Part shown: positions 1 through 7,622 of the stretch, in pieces
How the letters are laid out: every line of letters starts with the position of its first letter
Position numbering within the stretch: position 1 is the stretch's first letter
Origin: Oceanospirillum sanctuarii
Lineage (GTDB): Bacteria; Pseudomonadota; Gammaproteobacteria; Pseudomonadales; Halomonadaceae
Length of the DNA stretch: 64,000 bases
Reading direction: 5' to 3'
Assembly (NCBI RefSeq): GCF_002150805.1
Contig: NZ_MTBA01000007.1
Coordinates: forward strand, 62,001 to 126,000
Notes under the pieces: generated by a model
Told to the model about the DNA's origin: nothing
Database searches by the model: none
The model's input: the letters and a program-made list of their open reading frames with translations, nothing else
Program-made: the position numbers and the translations under genes

Positions 1-471
1 CTGGCAGATGATCAGGATGGCCAGGAGCTGGAGAAGACAGAGCGTGAACGTCAGGAAATTCGTGCTGAAGATGATAGAGCCGATGGAGAGCAGCGCAAGG
101 CTCGTGAGCGTGAAGAAAAAAACCGTGAAGAGCGCAAGCGTAAGGATAAAGAGCGGGATCGTGATGACGATGATCGCGACGAAGATGAAGACGGCGAGAA
201 GAAAGACAAAGGCGATAAAAAAGCAAAAGGTGAAGGCAAAGGTAAAAAGCCTGACGATAAAGGCCGCGAGTTTGGTCAGCAAACCTCTCAGGAAGCCCGT
301 GAAAAAGCTAAAGCCGAGCAGGAAGCCCGCAAGTTACGTTTAGAAGAAGAGAAAGCGGAACGTGAAGCGCGCAAAGAAGAAAAGCGCAAGTCTAAAGACC
401 GGGACAGCAAAGGCGGCTCTGGTGGTAACGGCGGCTCAGGTGGCAATGGTGGTGGTAAAGGTAAAAACTGA
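1..471 (+). CDS. C-terminal part of a highly charged, low-complexity protein (5' end outside window)
   Basis: Reading frame 1 is open from the first base to a TGA at 469-471, giving 156 residues with no upstream boundary, so this is the 3' end of a longer gene. The peptide is almost all Glu, Asp, Lys and Arg with regularly spaced Ala and Gln (for example REREEKNREERKRKDKERDR), as in a long charged single helix or disordered tail. It closes with a glycine/serine/asparagine stretch, GGSGGNGGSGGNGGGKGKN. A hairpin terminator follows about 40 bp downstream. No enzymatic domain is visible in this fragment and I do not recognise the family. The rest of the protein lies upstream and could be a folded domain. 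Confidence 0.75.
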   Translation: MADDQDGQELEKTERERQEIRAEDDRADGEQRKAREREEKNREERKRKDKERDRDDDDRDEDEDGEKKDKGDKKAKGEGKGKKPDDKGREFGQQTSQEAREKAKAEQEARKLRLEEEKAEREARKEEKRKSKDRDSKGGSGGNGGSGGNGGGKGKN

Positions 472-510
472 TTCGCTGTTTTCCCCTAAGCGTTGAAAAC
501 CCATGCATTG

Positions 511-541
511 AAAAAAGACCGGTTCTGAGCCGGTCTTTTTT
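511..541 (+). terminator. Rho-independent terminator
   Basis: GACCGG-TTCTGAG-CCGGTC stem preceded by A6 and followed by T7. It ends the charged-protein gene. The A-run makes it usable from the minus strand too, where it would end the DMT transporter gene (stop at 573). Confidence 0.85.
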
Positions 542-572
542 ATTGCCCGATCTTTATGCTCACAACCAATTT

Positions 573-1526
573 TTACCGCTGCCGGCGACCCGCAAGGTAG
601 CAGGCCATTAGAATCAGGCCTCCGCCGAGCAGCTGTATCCCTCTCAGACTTTCCCCCAGCCAGACGATGGCAAAGAGTGCACCAAAGGCAGGTTCTGATC
701 CGGTCAGCAGGGCAACCCGTGAGGAACTGGTATGGCGTACGCCGTAGTTCTGGGCAAACAGCGCAAACAGGGTGCAGAAGAAGGCCAGATAAAATGCCGC
801 CAGCCAGAACGCCACTGACTGAGGCAGCAGCTGGGCAACCGGGTAATCGCTGCAGGCAAAAATAATCAGCGCTCCCACCGCCACCACATTGGACTGAATG
901 CTGGTGGTACTGATTGCTGACAGCGTGCTGTTTTTCGACAGACGTTCTGTGGTCACCACCATAATTGCCCGCAGCAGGGCCGCCAGAAGAATCAGCTGAT
1001 CACCCAGGTTTAAGCTGAATCCGCTATCAGCTGTCGCTGTCTGCCCGGTTTGAGTCAGCAGGAAGACGCCAAAAAGCGATAACAGCGCACAGCCGAGGAT
1101 CAGTGGTTCCGGCCGCTGGCGTTTCATAAGAGCTTCGACAAAGGGTGTCATCAGCACACACAGGCTAATGAGGAATGCCGCTCGTGAGGCGCTGGTATGA
1201 AAGATACCGTAGGTCTCCGCCAGAAAGATCATCAGCAGGATGATGCCTGTGGGCAGTGCCCGATAGAAATCCCCGGTTTTGCCCTGTCGCATCTCCCGCA
1301 AAAACAGCGGCAGCAGCATCACAGAGGTCAGACAGAAGCGGATCGCGATAAACGCCAGCGCGCTGGTAAACAGCAGGGCTTCTTTGGTAACGCCATAACT
1401 GGTGCCCCAGAAAAACGCCACCAGCAGCAAAGACAGTTCCGGAACCGGAAGGCGGTTTTGGTAGTGTAAAAGGGATTGCCGGGTCAATGGCAGACCAAAA
1501 AGTGAACGGGTGCTTTCAGTTTGCAT
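573..1526 (-). CDS. DMT-superfamily (EamA) transporter
   Basis: This 317-residue inner-membrane protein has about ten hydrophobic segments in two tandem EamA halves. The first half starts near LLLVAFFWGTSYGVTKEAL (residues 34-53). The second carries the family-typical SRVALLTGSEPAFGALFAIVWLGE near residues 268-292. EamA proteins usually export amino acids or other small metabolites, but the substrate cannot be read from sequence. The first 30 residues are a soluble extension before the first membrane segment. The gene is divergent from a LysR-type regulator across a 165-bp intergenic region, so that regulator probably controls it. Confidence 0.85.
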   Translation of the reverse strand: MQTESTRSLFGLPLTRQSLLHYQNRLPVPELSLLLVAFFWGTSYGVTKEALLFTSALAFIAIRFCLTSVMLLPLFLREMRQGKTGDFYRALPTGIILLMIFLAETYGIFHTSASRAAFLISLCVLMTPFVEALMKRQRPEPLILGCALLSLFGVFLLTQTGQTATADSGFSLNLGDQLILLAALLRAIMVVTTERLSKNSTLSAISTTSIQSNVVAVGALIIFACSDYPVAQLLPQSVAFWLAAFYLAFFCTLFALFAQNYGVRHTSSSRVALLTGSEPAFGALFAIVWLGESLRGIQLLGGGLILMACYLAGRRQR

Positions 1527-1643
1527 GTGGAGCCTGTTTCAGATGAGTGCTGCAAACCCTAAGGCTTGCAGCGGAGTGTTCCTGTCTATGCAATCAGACG
1601 TGATAAACAGCGCTGTTTGTTTATAGGTGTGCATGCTAACTTC

Positions 1644-1670
1644 AAAGCATTGGTGTGATAATCGTGCTTT
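1644..1670. promoter_or_regulatory. Candidate LysR operator in divergent promoter region
   Basis: AAAGCA and TGCTTT form an inverted repeat with a 15-nt spacer. It lies 22 bp before the LysR-type gene and about 120 bp before the DMT transporter gene. The position fits a shared operator. Symmetry is only six bases per arm, so this is tentative. Confidence 0.3.
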
Positions 1671-1691
1671 AACTCATAAGACTTGTGACTC

Positions 1692-2606
1692 ATGGACACA
1701 AATAAACTGATTCCTCTGTTGCCGGATATGGCCGCTTATGTGGCGGTGGTGGAAACCGGAAGTTTTACCCGGGCGGCTGAAAAGCTGGGGATTACCCCTT
1801 CCGGTGTCAGCCGTCAGGTCTCCCGACTGGAGACCGCCTTATCTGCCGTACTGATCGAACGTACCACTCGCAGGCAAACCACCACTCAGCTCGGGCAGGA
1901 GGTGTATGAGCAGTGCCGCAATATGCTCGACAGTGCCCGTGAAGCGGTCTCCGCCACAGAAAGCGAGGCTACTGAGGTACGTGGGCGCTTGCGGATTGCC
2001 GCACCTAAGGCTTTTGCCCGCCAAGTGCTGGAACCGCATTTGCGCTGGTTTATGCAGCAGCATCCGGCGATCTCCCTGCATGTGCAGGTGACCGATCAGC
2101 GTCTTGATCCCGGTTATCACGATGTGGATATCGTTTTTGTGGTAGCGGCGGAGCCCCATGAGCATCTGGTGAGCAAAGGCATAGGCCAGGTACGCTCGGT
2201 TCTGTGCGCCAGCCCGCACTATCTTGAGAGCCGTGGCGAACCGCAACAACCGGCAGATCTTATGGCCCACGACTGTATTCCCCTTGGCTTGTTTGAACGG
2301 GATAACCATTGGCTGCTGACTCAGGGGGAGCGTCGGGAAAAAATCACGGTTGATGGCCGCTATCTGAATAACCATTCCGAGATGCGTCTACTGGCGGTCA
2401 AAGATGGTCTGGGGATCGGTATTTTTCCGGATTTTGTCGTGCGTAACGCACTGGCCGAAGGTGAGGTGGTACAGGTGCTGCCAGAGTGGAAACTGCACAG
2501 CGATTTTCAGGGTGGGGTTTATATGCAGTATCTGCCGATGCGCTTTATGCCGGGCAAAATGCGCGCCTTTATCGACTTTATTGCAGAGCTTAATCTGCTG
2601 GATTGA
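1692..2606 (+). CDS. LysR-family transcriptional regulator
   Basis: A 304-residue protein of normal LysR length. The N-terminal winged helix-turn-helix is at about residues 11-70, with AAYVAVVETGSFTRAAEKLG and ITPSGVSRQVSRLE as the core. The remainder is a periplasmic-binding-protein-like effector domain (about 95-300). The subgroup resembles CrgA/PecT-like regulators, which typically act on a divergent transporter or enzyme gene. The adjacent divergent DMT exporter is the obvious target by position. The inducer is unknown. The ATG at 1692 lacks a strong Shine-Dalgarno sequence, but no better in-frame start precedes the conserved HTH. Confidence 0.9.
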   Translation: MDTNKLIPLLPDMAAYVAVVETGSFTRAAEKLGITPSGVSRQVSRLETALSAVLIERTTRRQTTTQLGQEVYEQCRNMLDSAREAVSATESEATEVRGRLRIAAPKAFARQVLEPHLRWFMQQHPAISLHVQVTDQRLDPGYHDVDIVFVVAAEPHEHLVSKGIGQVRSVLCASPHYLESRGEPQQPADLMAHDCIPLGLFERDNHWLLTQGERREKITVDGRYLNNHSEMRLLAVKDGLGIGIFPDFVVRNALAEGEVVQVLPEWKLHSDFQGGVYMQYLPMRFMPGKMRAFIDFIAELNLLD

Positions 2607-2757
2607 GCCCGCTTAGCGTGCTTTCAGTTTGATAGCCTGATTAATTAAGCCCAGGCTTTCAGGCTTAGTTTGCCCTGCGCTTGCACTACAATCAGCGCCT
2701 TTAACGCTTTTCGAAGCGTGCATTGATTGAGATAAATTGAAGAGAAAGGATAGGGAT

Positions 2758-3321
2758 ATGTTTTCCATCAAACGATTTCTGCTGACGGGTGTTTTGTCTG
2801 CCTTGTTGACCGCCTGCTCCGGCACCGGCTTGCAATCGACGGAGCAAGCTATGAAAGATGCTGCCGACAAAGCCACGCCAGAAGTGCAGGCTCAGCTGTT
2901 TTTTTATTACAGCTGCATTCACTGCAATAACTTCTATTTCGATCAGCTGAAAGCCTATCGGGAACAGCATCCGGACGTTGAAGTGAAGGAAGTGGCGATT
3001 GCTGTTTTTCAGTTCCAGTACCCCATGGCAAAGGCTTTTTATGCAGCAGAGCTGGCGGGTATTAATCCGGCTTTTCATGAAGCGGCTTTCAAAGCACACA
3101 GAGCTGATCGTCTGATGCGACCGGATGCTGCCTATTACGCGGACATGGCAGCAACCTGCTGTAATCTGCCGAAAGAACGTTTTCTGACGCTCTATAACTC
3201 CAGAGAGGTGGAGGCGAAGTTTCAGGAAGCTCAGGGTCTGAAAGAGCTGCTGCAGATTAATGCCGTACCTGCCGTAATGCAGAACGGACAGCGAACCACT
3301 CTTGAAAAGCTGGATCCCTGA
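2758..3321 (+). CDS. DsbA-like thioredoxin-fold lipoprotein
   Basis: I place the start at ATG 2758 behind AGAAAGGA; an in-frame TTG 21 bp upstream lacks a ribosome site. The 187-residue product starts with a lipoprotein signal (FLLTGVLSALLTAC, lipobox Cys20). It then has a thioredoxin-fold active site YYSCIHC with Cys53 and Cys56. The order of elements, a CxxC followed by a helical insert rich in Ala and Met and a late VPAV before the end (INAVPAVMQNG, carrying the cis-proline region), is that of DsbA-type disulfide oxidoreductases. It probably acts on thiols in the periplasm while anchored to a membrane. The 5' neighbour is the LysR gene and the 3' neighbour a GFA-type protein; no shared pathway is evident. 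Confidence 0.8.
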   Translation: MFSIKRFLLTGVLSALLTACSGTGLQSTEQAMKDAADKATPEVQAQLFFYYSCIHCNNFYFDQLKAYREQHPDVEVKEVAIAVFQFQYPMAKAFYAAELAGINPAFHEAAFKAHRADRLMRPDAAYYADMAATCCNLPKERFLTLYNSREVEAKFQEAQGLKELLQINAVPAVMQNGQRTTLEKLDP

Positions 3322-3418
3322 ACCGGTTTCGGTAAGTGCTGAAAAAAGGCTATGCTGTTCAGGTGGATAAACATGGGTTCGATCTGACACAAAAATGACA
3401 ATAAGAAGGATCTCAACG

Positions 3419-3823
3419 ATGACACAGCATTCAGGTTCCTGCCTTTGCGGCTCGGTGAAATACCAGCTGGAAGGCGAGTTTCATAACTTTTTTCTCTGTC
3501 ACTGCAGTTATTGCCAGAAGGGTACCGGCAGTGCCCATGCGGCTAACCTGTTCAGTAAAAATGCTCAGCTGAACTGGTTGCAGGGGCAGGACAAGGTCAC
3601 TTTTTATAATCTGCCGGAAACCCGTCATGGCCGTAGTTTCTGCAGCACCTGCGGCTCACCGGTGCCTACCAGTCTTGGCGGCGGCAAACTGATAATGGTA
3701 CCTGCGGGCAGTATGGATTCACCGGTAACGATTAAACCTACGGCGCATCTGTTTATCGCCAGTAAAGCAGACTGGGAACAGGAGCTGGATCAGGTGCATC
3801 AGTTTCAGGGTTTTCCGGAATAA
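3419..3823 (+). CDS. GFA-family (glutathione-dependent formaldehyde-activating enzyme-like) zinc protein
   Basis: The start is ATG 3419, eight bases behind AAGAAGGA; an earlier in-frame ATG at 3395 has no ribosome site. The 134-residue protein shows the GFA/CENP-V cysteine pattern: GSCLCGSVKY near residues 5-14, CHCSYCQK near 27-34, and FCSTCGSP near 70-77. These cysteines bind two zinc ions in characterised members. The founding member of the family was reported to speed S-hydroxymethylglutathione formation, but most relatives have no assigned substrate, and none should be assumed here. It stands alone between two terminators. Confidence 0.85.
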   Translation: MTQHSGSCLCGSVKYQLEGEFHNFFLCHCSYCQKGTGSAHAANLFSKNAQLNWLQGQDKVTFYNLPETRHGRSFCSTCGSPVPTSLGGGKLIMVPAGSMDSPVTIKPTAHLFIASKADWEQELDQVHQFQGFPE

Positions 3824-3858
3824 GCCCGATTCGAAATCATCATCTCCGGTTATTCAGC

Positions 3859-3894
3859 AAACCCCGGGATCGAGAGATCCCGGGGTTTTCTTTT
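3859..3894 (+). terminator. Rho-independent terminator
   Basis: AACCCCGGGATC and GATCCCGGGGTT form a strong stem around a short loop, followed by TTCTTTT. It lies 36 bp after the GFA-type gene. Confidence 0.9.
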
Positions 3895-4004
3895 ATCCGG
3901 ATTCGACCTTCTCAGGACAGGTCAGATCAGCGCAGGTCGGGCGCGGTGATCTCCTCTAAGCCGATCAATGGTCAGTTTTGAACAATTATCCGCCTTGAAC
4001 AGTA

Positions 4005-4043
4005 AAATACGTTTAATATACGATTCGTATATTAAACGTATTT
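4005..4043. promoter_or_regulatory. 39-bp perfect palindrome, candidate operator of the ParD-like/map operon
   Basis: Two perfect 19-base arms (AAATACGTTTAATATACGA and its complement) flank a single central T. The repeat is very A+T-rich and ends 43 bp before the ParD-like gene. Within each arm, the tetramer TACG recurs. No T-run follows, so it is not a terminator. Ribbon-helix-helix antitoxins usually bind inverted repeats in their own promoter, so autoregulation is a reasonable inference, not a demonstration. Confidence 0.6.
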
Positions 4044-4086
4044 ATTTTGTTCTGTTTCAGCAGACACAACCAGCCCGGAGTAGTCA

Positions 4087-4332
4087 GTGGGAATCGTAAA
4101 AATCAGTGATGAGCTGCATGATGAGGTGCGTAAAGCCAGCAGCGCCATGGTGCGTTCAATCAATGCTCAGGCGGAGTTCTGGATCAAGGTGGGGATGTTG
4201 GCGGAGACCAATCCGACAAAGACCTTTACCGAACTGATGCGGGAACAGATGAAACAGGCGGAGCTGAGCGGTTTGCGTGAGGAGCCTGAAGCAGAAAAAA
4301 CAGCAGCCGGAGTGAGTGAAAGTCATGAGTAA
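4087..4332 (+). CDS. ParD-like antitoxin-family protein
   Basis: This 81-residue protein starts at GTG 4087. Its N-terminus VKISDELHDEVRKASSAM followed by RSINAQAEFWIKVGM fits a ribbon-helix-helix DNA-binding fold of the kind in the ParD-like family (PF11903). The C-terminal third is charged and low in complexity (EEPEAEKTAAGVSESHE). No ParE, RelE or other toxin gene is adjacent. Instead the stop codon overlaps the start of a type I methionine aminopeptidase gene by eight bases, so the two are probably co-translated. The palindrome at 4005-4043 is a likely binding site. Function as an antitoxin is not supported by the context; a regulator of the downstream gene is equally possible. Confidence 0.75.
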   Translation: MGIVKISDELHDEVRKASSAMVRSINAQAEFWIKVGMLAETNPTKTFTELMREQMKQAELSGLREEPEAEKTAAGVSESHE

Positions 4333-5104
4333 GATCAGCCTTAAATCCCCTGAAGAAATGGCGCTGATGCGTGAATCCGGTCGCCTTTTGGCCAAGGTGT
4401 TTGCCTACCTGGATACTCAGGTGAAAGAGGGCGTGACCACCATGCAGATCAACGATTGGGTAGAGCGTTATATTGTTGATGAACTCAAGGCCCGCCCTGC
4501 CAGCAAAGGTCAGTACGGTTATCAGTATTCCCTGAATACCTCGGTGAATGAGGTGGTTTGTCACGGCATTCCTTCGGATCAGAAGGTGCTGAAATCCGGC
4601 GATATCGTTAACGTCGATATCACCCTTGAGAAAGGTGGCTTTATCTCCGATTCCAGCAAGATGTTCTGCATCGGTGTTGTTGCGCCACTGGCAAAAAAAC
4701 TGGTGGATAAAACCTATGAAGCGATGTGGCAGGGCATTAAGCAGGTAAAACCGGGTGCAACCCTGGGTGATGTGGGCAGTGCCATTGAGCGTTTCGCCAA
4801 GGCTAACGGCTACTCTGTTGTGCGTGATTACTGTGGCCACGGTATCGGCCGGGAAATGCATGAAGAACCGGAAGTGCTGCACTACGGTACGCCGGGCAAA
4901 GGCCTGACTTTGAAAGAAGGCATGACCTTTACCATCGAACCCATGATCAATCAGGGCAAAGCGAAAATTAAAACCAAGCGAGATGGCTGGACGGTAGTTA
5001 CTGCGGATAAAAAACTCTCTGCCCAGTGGGAGCACACCATTGCGGTCACCGCAGATGGCTTTGAGGTGCTGACTCTGAGAGAAGAAGAGACGATTCCGGC
5101 ATAG
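4325..5104 (+). CDS. map: Type I methionine aminopeptidase
   Basis: The product removes initiator methionine from nascent proteins in the cytoplasm, using two divalent metal ions. I start it at ATG 4325 (259 residues); an in-frame GTG lies nine bases upstream. The metal ligands are present: Asp in VNVDIT, Asp in FISDSSKMF, His in CGHGIGREMHEEPE, Glu in MTFTIEPMI, and Glu in QWEHTIAVT. The length matches single-domain bacterial enzymes. It overlaps the ParD-like gene by eight bases. Bacteria usually keep a map gene next to rpsB, so this one may be a second paralogue; that cannot be checked from this window. A terminator follows at 5132. Confidence 0.93.
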   Translation: MSKISLKSPEEMALMRESGRLLAKVFAYLDTQVKEGVTTMQINDWVERYIVDELKARPASKGQYGYQYSLNTSVNEVVCHGIPSDQKVLKSGDIVNVDITLEKGGFISDSSKMFCIGVVAPLAKKLVDKTYEAMWQGIKQVKPGATLGDVGSAIERFAKANGYSVVRDYCGHGIGREMHEEPEVLHYGTPGKGLTLKEGMTFTIEPMINQGKAKIKTKRDGWTVVTADKKLSAQWEHTIAVTADGFEVLTLREEETIPA

Positions 5105-5131
5105 GAATTTCTCCCTGCTGAATATGATCTG

Positions 5132-5155
5132 AAACGGCCTTAGGGCCGTTTTTTT
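5132..5155 (+). terminator. Rho-independent terminator
   Basis: AACGGCC-TTA-GGGCCGTT stem followed by T7, 27 bp after the map stop codon. Confidence 0.9.
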
Positions 5156-5354
5156 GTGTCCTTGAGGCGCATATCAATCAGTTGTTTGTTTCTTAAGACT
5201 GAGCTGTATGAGGGAAGTATGTTAAAATGCTGCCTTTCCGAAATATCTTAATGCTATTAGTAAGTTAGCTTTTCAGAAGTAGTTAGTTAGCTTGTCACAA
5301 GCGGCTGATATGACCTGACGCAGTTAACGCGGCAAACACTCAGGAACTCCTTTT

Positions 5355-6872
5355 ATGGATCTTTCACAGGAATCCTGCCCTTACTGCGGGCACACAGGTC
5401 TGACTCTGGGATACTGGCAGGAGACTGCGCACTTTATCCAATGTGAAGGCTGTGGTGCTCAGGGACCCCGTTCGCCGCTGGCTGAAAAGCCGACCTCAAT
5501 TTCTCCCCTGACCGATGAAAGTCTGCTGCGCACGGTGATTGATGAATCACCGGATATCATCCTGATGAAGGATTTTGACGGTGACTTCCTGCTCTGTAAT
5601 GAATCTCTGGCGCGGCTTTATGGCTCGACTCCCACCAAGATGATTGGTAAGAGCGATGCGGATTTTAATCCCAATACCGAACAAGTGGAGTTCTACAAAG
5701 AGAATATCCGCCAGGTGATGCGCTCCGGTAAGTTACAGATCGTGGAAGAAGCTTCTACCGACAGTGACACCGGTGAAGTTCGCTATTTTCAGTCGATCAA
5801 AAAGCCACTTAAAGGTCCGGATGGCAGTGACCGTATTCTGGTTATTGCCCATGATATCACCGAACTCAAGCGTGCCCATCAGCTGATTGAAGAGAAAGAG
5901 CGCCGCTATGCTTACGCCATGGCGGCCGCCGGAGAAGGGATCTGGGACTGGGATATTCCGGGCAACCGCGTGTATCACAATCGAAAATGGTGTGATCTTC
6001 TGGGGCTCGACAGTTCCCATGCCAGTCACGAAATGAGCGTGCTTTCCCGGCTGATCCATCCGGAAGATCACGACGCTATGATGGAGTCTCTGAATCAGGC
6101 TCTGGTGGGTGATGGTGTGTATAGCCATGAGCACCGAATGCTGCGGGGTGATGGTGAAGTCTTCTGGGGTTTCGACCGTGGCCGCGTGGTTGAGTGGGAT
6201 GAGACCGGGCGTCCGGTTCGTATGGTGGGGAGTATCACGGATATTACCGATCGTAAGCGGGCAGAGCAGAAGCTGGCGGAAGCAAAAGCTGAGCTGGAAA
6301 AAAGTAATCAGCTACTGGAACATCTGGTCAGTGAACGTACTGAAGAGCTGGCTAATGCCAACCGTGAGTTGCAGCGTATGGCCAGAATCGATCCTTTGAC
6401 CGGCACCGGAAACCGCTTTCAGCTGGAATCCTGGCTGTCCGCTAAATCCGGTGATCTGCCGATTGCGGTTCTGATGCTGGATATTGACCACTTCAAAAAG
6501 ATCAACGACACCTATGGTCATAAGCTTGGCGATACCGTGCTTAAGCAGGTTGCTTCGGCACTGCGGGAGCAGCTCCGGGATCAGGATCTGATTATCCGCT
6601 TTGGCGGTGAAGAGTTTCTGCTGGTACTGGCCGGTGCTAATGAGCAGCAGGCAACTCAGACTGCAGAGCGACTTCGGGCTTATGTTGAGCAGTTGGCAGG
6701 CCTGCCGATTCACCATGCAGTGACAGTGAGTATCGGTATGTGTGCCGGAACGTTGAATGGCTTTGAACAGCTGCAGCAAACTGCAGATGAGTATCTGTAT
6801 GCCGCTAAAGCCGGAGGCCGCAATCAGGTGGTTTCCAGCCACTCTTACCTTCCTGAAAACCCTCTTATCTGA
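5355..6872 (+). CDS. Zinc-ribbon PAS-PAS-GGDEF diguanylate cyclase
   Basis: This 505-residue soluble protein probably makes cyclic di-GMP. Residues 8-38 form a compact four-cysteine ribbon (Cys8, Cys11, Cys30, Cys33: CPYCGHTGLTLG... CEGCGAQGP) that looks like a Lar-type zinc finger. PAS domain 1 (about 55-175) and PAS domain 2 with PAC motif (about 185-305) follow, then a coiled coil (305-340) and a GGDEF domain. The active site is GGEEF at 417-421. An inhibitory-site RxxD (RDQD) lies five residues before it, so product feedback is likely. No membrane segment or signal peptide is present, so it senses a cytoplasmic cue. The gene stands alone with a 250-bp leader. Confidence 0.92.
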   Translation: MDLSQESCPYCGHTGLTLGYWQETAHFIQCEGCGAQGPRSPLAEKPTSISPLTDESLLRTVIDESPDIILMKDFDGDFLLCNESLARLYGSTPTKMIGKSDADFNPNTEQVEFYKENIRQVMRSGKLQIVEEASTDSDTGEVRYFQSIKKPLKGPDGSDRILVIAHDITELKRAHQLIEEKERRYAYAMAAAGEGIWDWDIPGNRVYHNRKWCDLLGLDSSHASHEMSVLSRLIHPEDHDAMMESLNQALVGDGVYSHEHRMLRGDGEVFWGFDRGRVVEWDETGRPVRMVGSITDITDRKRAEQKLAEAKAELEKSNQLLEHLVSERTEELANANRELQRMARIDPLTGTGNRFQLESWLSAKSGDLPIAVLMLDIDHFKKINDTYGHKLGDTVLKQVASALREQLRDQDLIIRFGGEEFLLVLAGANEQQATQTAERLRAYVEQLAGLPIHHAVTVSIGMCAGTLNGFEQLQQTADEYLYAAKAGGRNQVVSSHSYLPENPLI

Positions 6873-6904
6873 TTGGGAAACTAATCAGTCATCAGATTTT
6901 TTAC
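6869..6904 (+). terminator. Weak terminator-like hairpin
   Basis: CTGATT and AATCAG pair across eight bases, and a T6 run appears 8 bp later. The stem starts at the stop codon of the cyclase gene. It is shorter than the other terminators in the window. Confidence 0.35.
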
Positions 6905-6979
6905 TGAGCAAAAAACAAACTAAGTCAGTAAGATAGCTCCCTTTTTCTCAACCTCAGGATCAGAAAGGGAGCCTGTTCT

Positions 6980-7555
6980 ATGAAACCGGAAACGATGAAA
7001 ATAGCTGTCTATTGTGGCTCTGCCAGTGGCAATAAACCTGAATATATCGAGGCCGCTAAACGTCTGGGGCATTACTTTGCTGAACAGGGTATTGATCTGG
7101 TCTATGGTGGCGGCAAGGTTGGCCTGATGGGCACCATTGCGGATTCGGTTCTGGAAGCAGGCGGCAAGGTCTATGGCTTTATTCCTAAGGCGCTGGAAGA
7201 GAAAGAGATCGCCCATACCGGTCTTACCGAGCTGACTGTCGTACCGGATATGCACACCCGTAAAGCCGCGATGGCGGATATGGCCGATGCCTTTGTCGCC
7301 ATGCCGGGCGGTGTAGGCACCTTCGAAGAGATCTTTGAAGCCTGGACTTGGGCACAGTTGGGATATCACGGTAAACCCTGTGCGTTTTATAACGTAGCCG
7401 GTTTCTACGATCCTCTGTTTGCCATGGTTGATTCCGTGGCTGAATCCGGTTTTATGAAAGCGGAATATATCGACATGCTGATCAAAACCGATCAACCGGA
7501 AACTCTGATTGAACGTATCCGTAGCTACCAGCCGCCGAGGAAAAAGTGGACCTGA
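6980..7555 (+). CDS. LOG-family protein (cytokinin riboside 5'-monophosphate phosphoribohydrolase type, TIGR00730)
   Basis: A 191-residue Rossmann-fold protein with the LOG family signature PGGVGTFEE near residues 109-117 and the early MKIAVYCGSASG and LVYGGGKVGLMG motifs. Characterised LOG proteins cleave nucleoside 5'-monophosphates to free base and ribose 5-phosphate; in bacteria the physiological substrate is often a damaged or surplus nucleotide. The start at 6980 sits behind GAAAGGGAG. An internal ATG at 6995 is possible, because the conserved domain begins there. It is a single-gene unit that ends at a bidirectional terminator. Confidence 0.92.
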   Translation: MKPETMKIAVYCGSASGNKPEYIEAAKRLGHYFAEQGIDLVYGGGKVGLMGTIADSVLEAGGKVYGFIPKALEEKEIAHTGLTELTVVPDMHTRKAAMADMADAFVAMPGGVGTFEEIFEAWTWAQLGYHGKPCAFYNVAGFYDPLFAMVDSVAESGFMKAEYIDMLIKTDQPETLIERIRSYQPPRKKWT

Positions 7556-7563
7556 TACTCATT

Positions 7564-7600
7564 AAAAAGCCACTGCATCTTAGATACAGTGGCTTTTTTT
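7564..7600. terminator. Bidirectional Rho-independent terminator
   Basis: AAAAAGCCACTG and CAGTGGCTTTTTTT form a strong stem between convergent genes. It can end the LOG gene on the plus strand and the DUF1501 gene on the minus strand. Confidence 0.9.
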
Positions 7601-7622
7601 GATCTGTCTTTTTGACGATGGG

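Noticed and set aside
8-343. Short plus-strand frame inside the charged-protein gene
   Set aside because: It is a shadow in another frame of the partial charged-tail gene, which is open to the window edge and ends at TGA 471.
4087-5104. Classical toxin-antitoxin locus
   Set aside because: No toxin-like gene adjoins the ParD-like gene; the partner is a complete methionine aminopeptidase.
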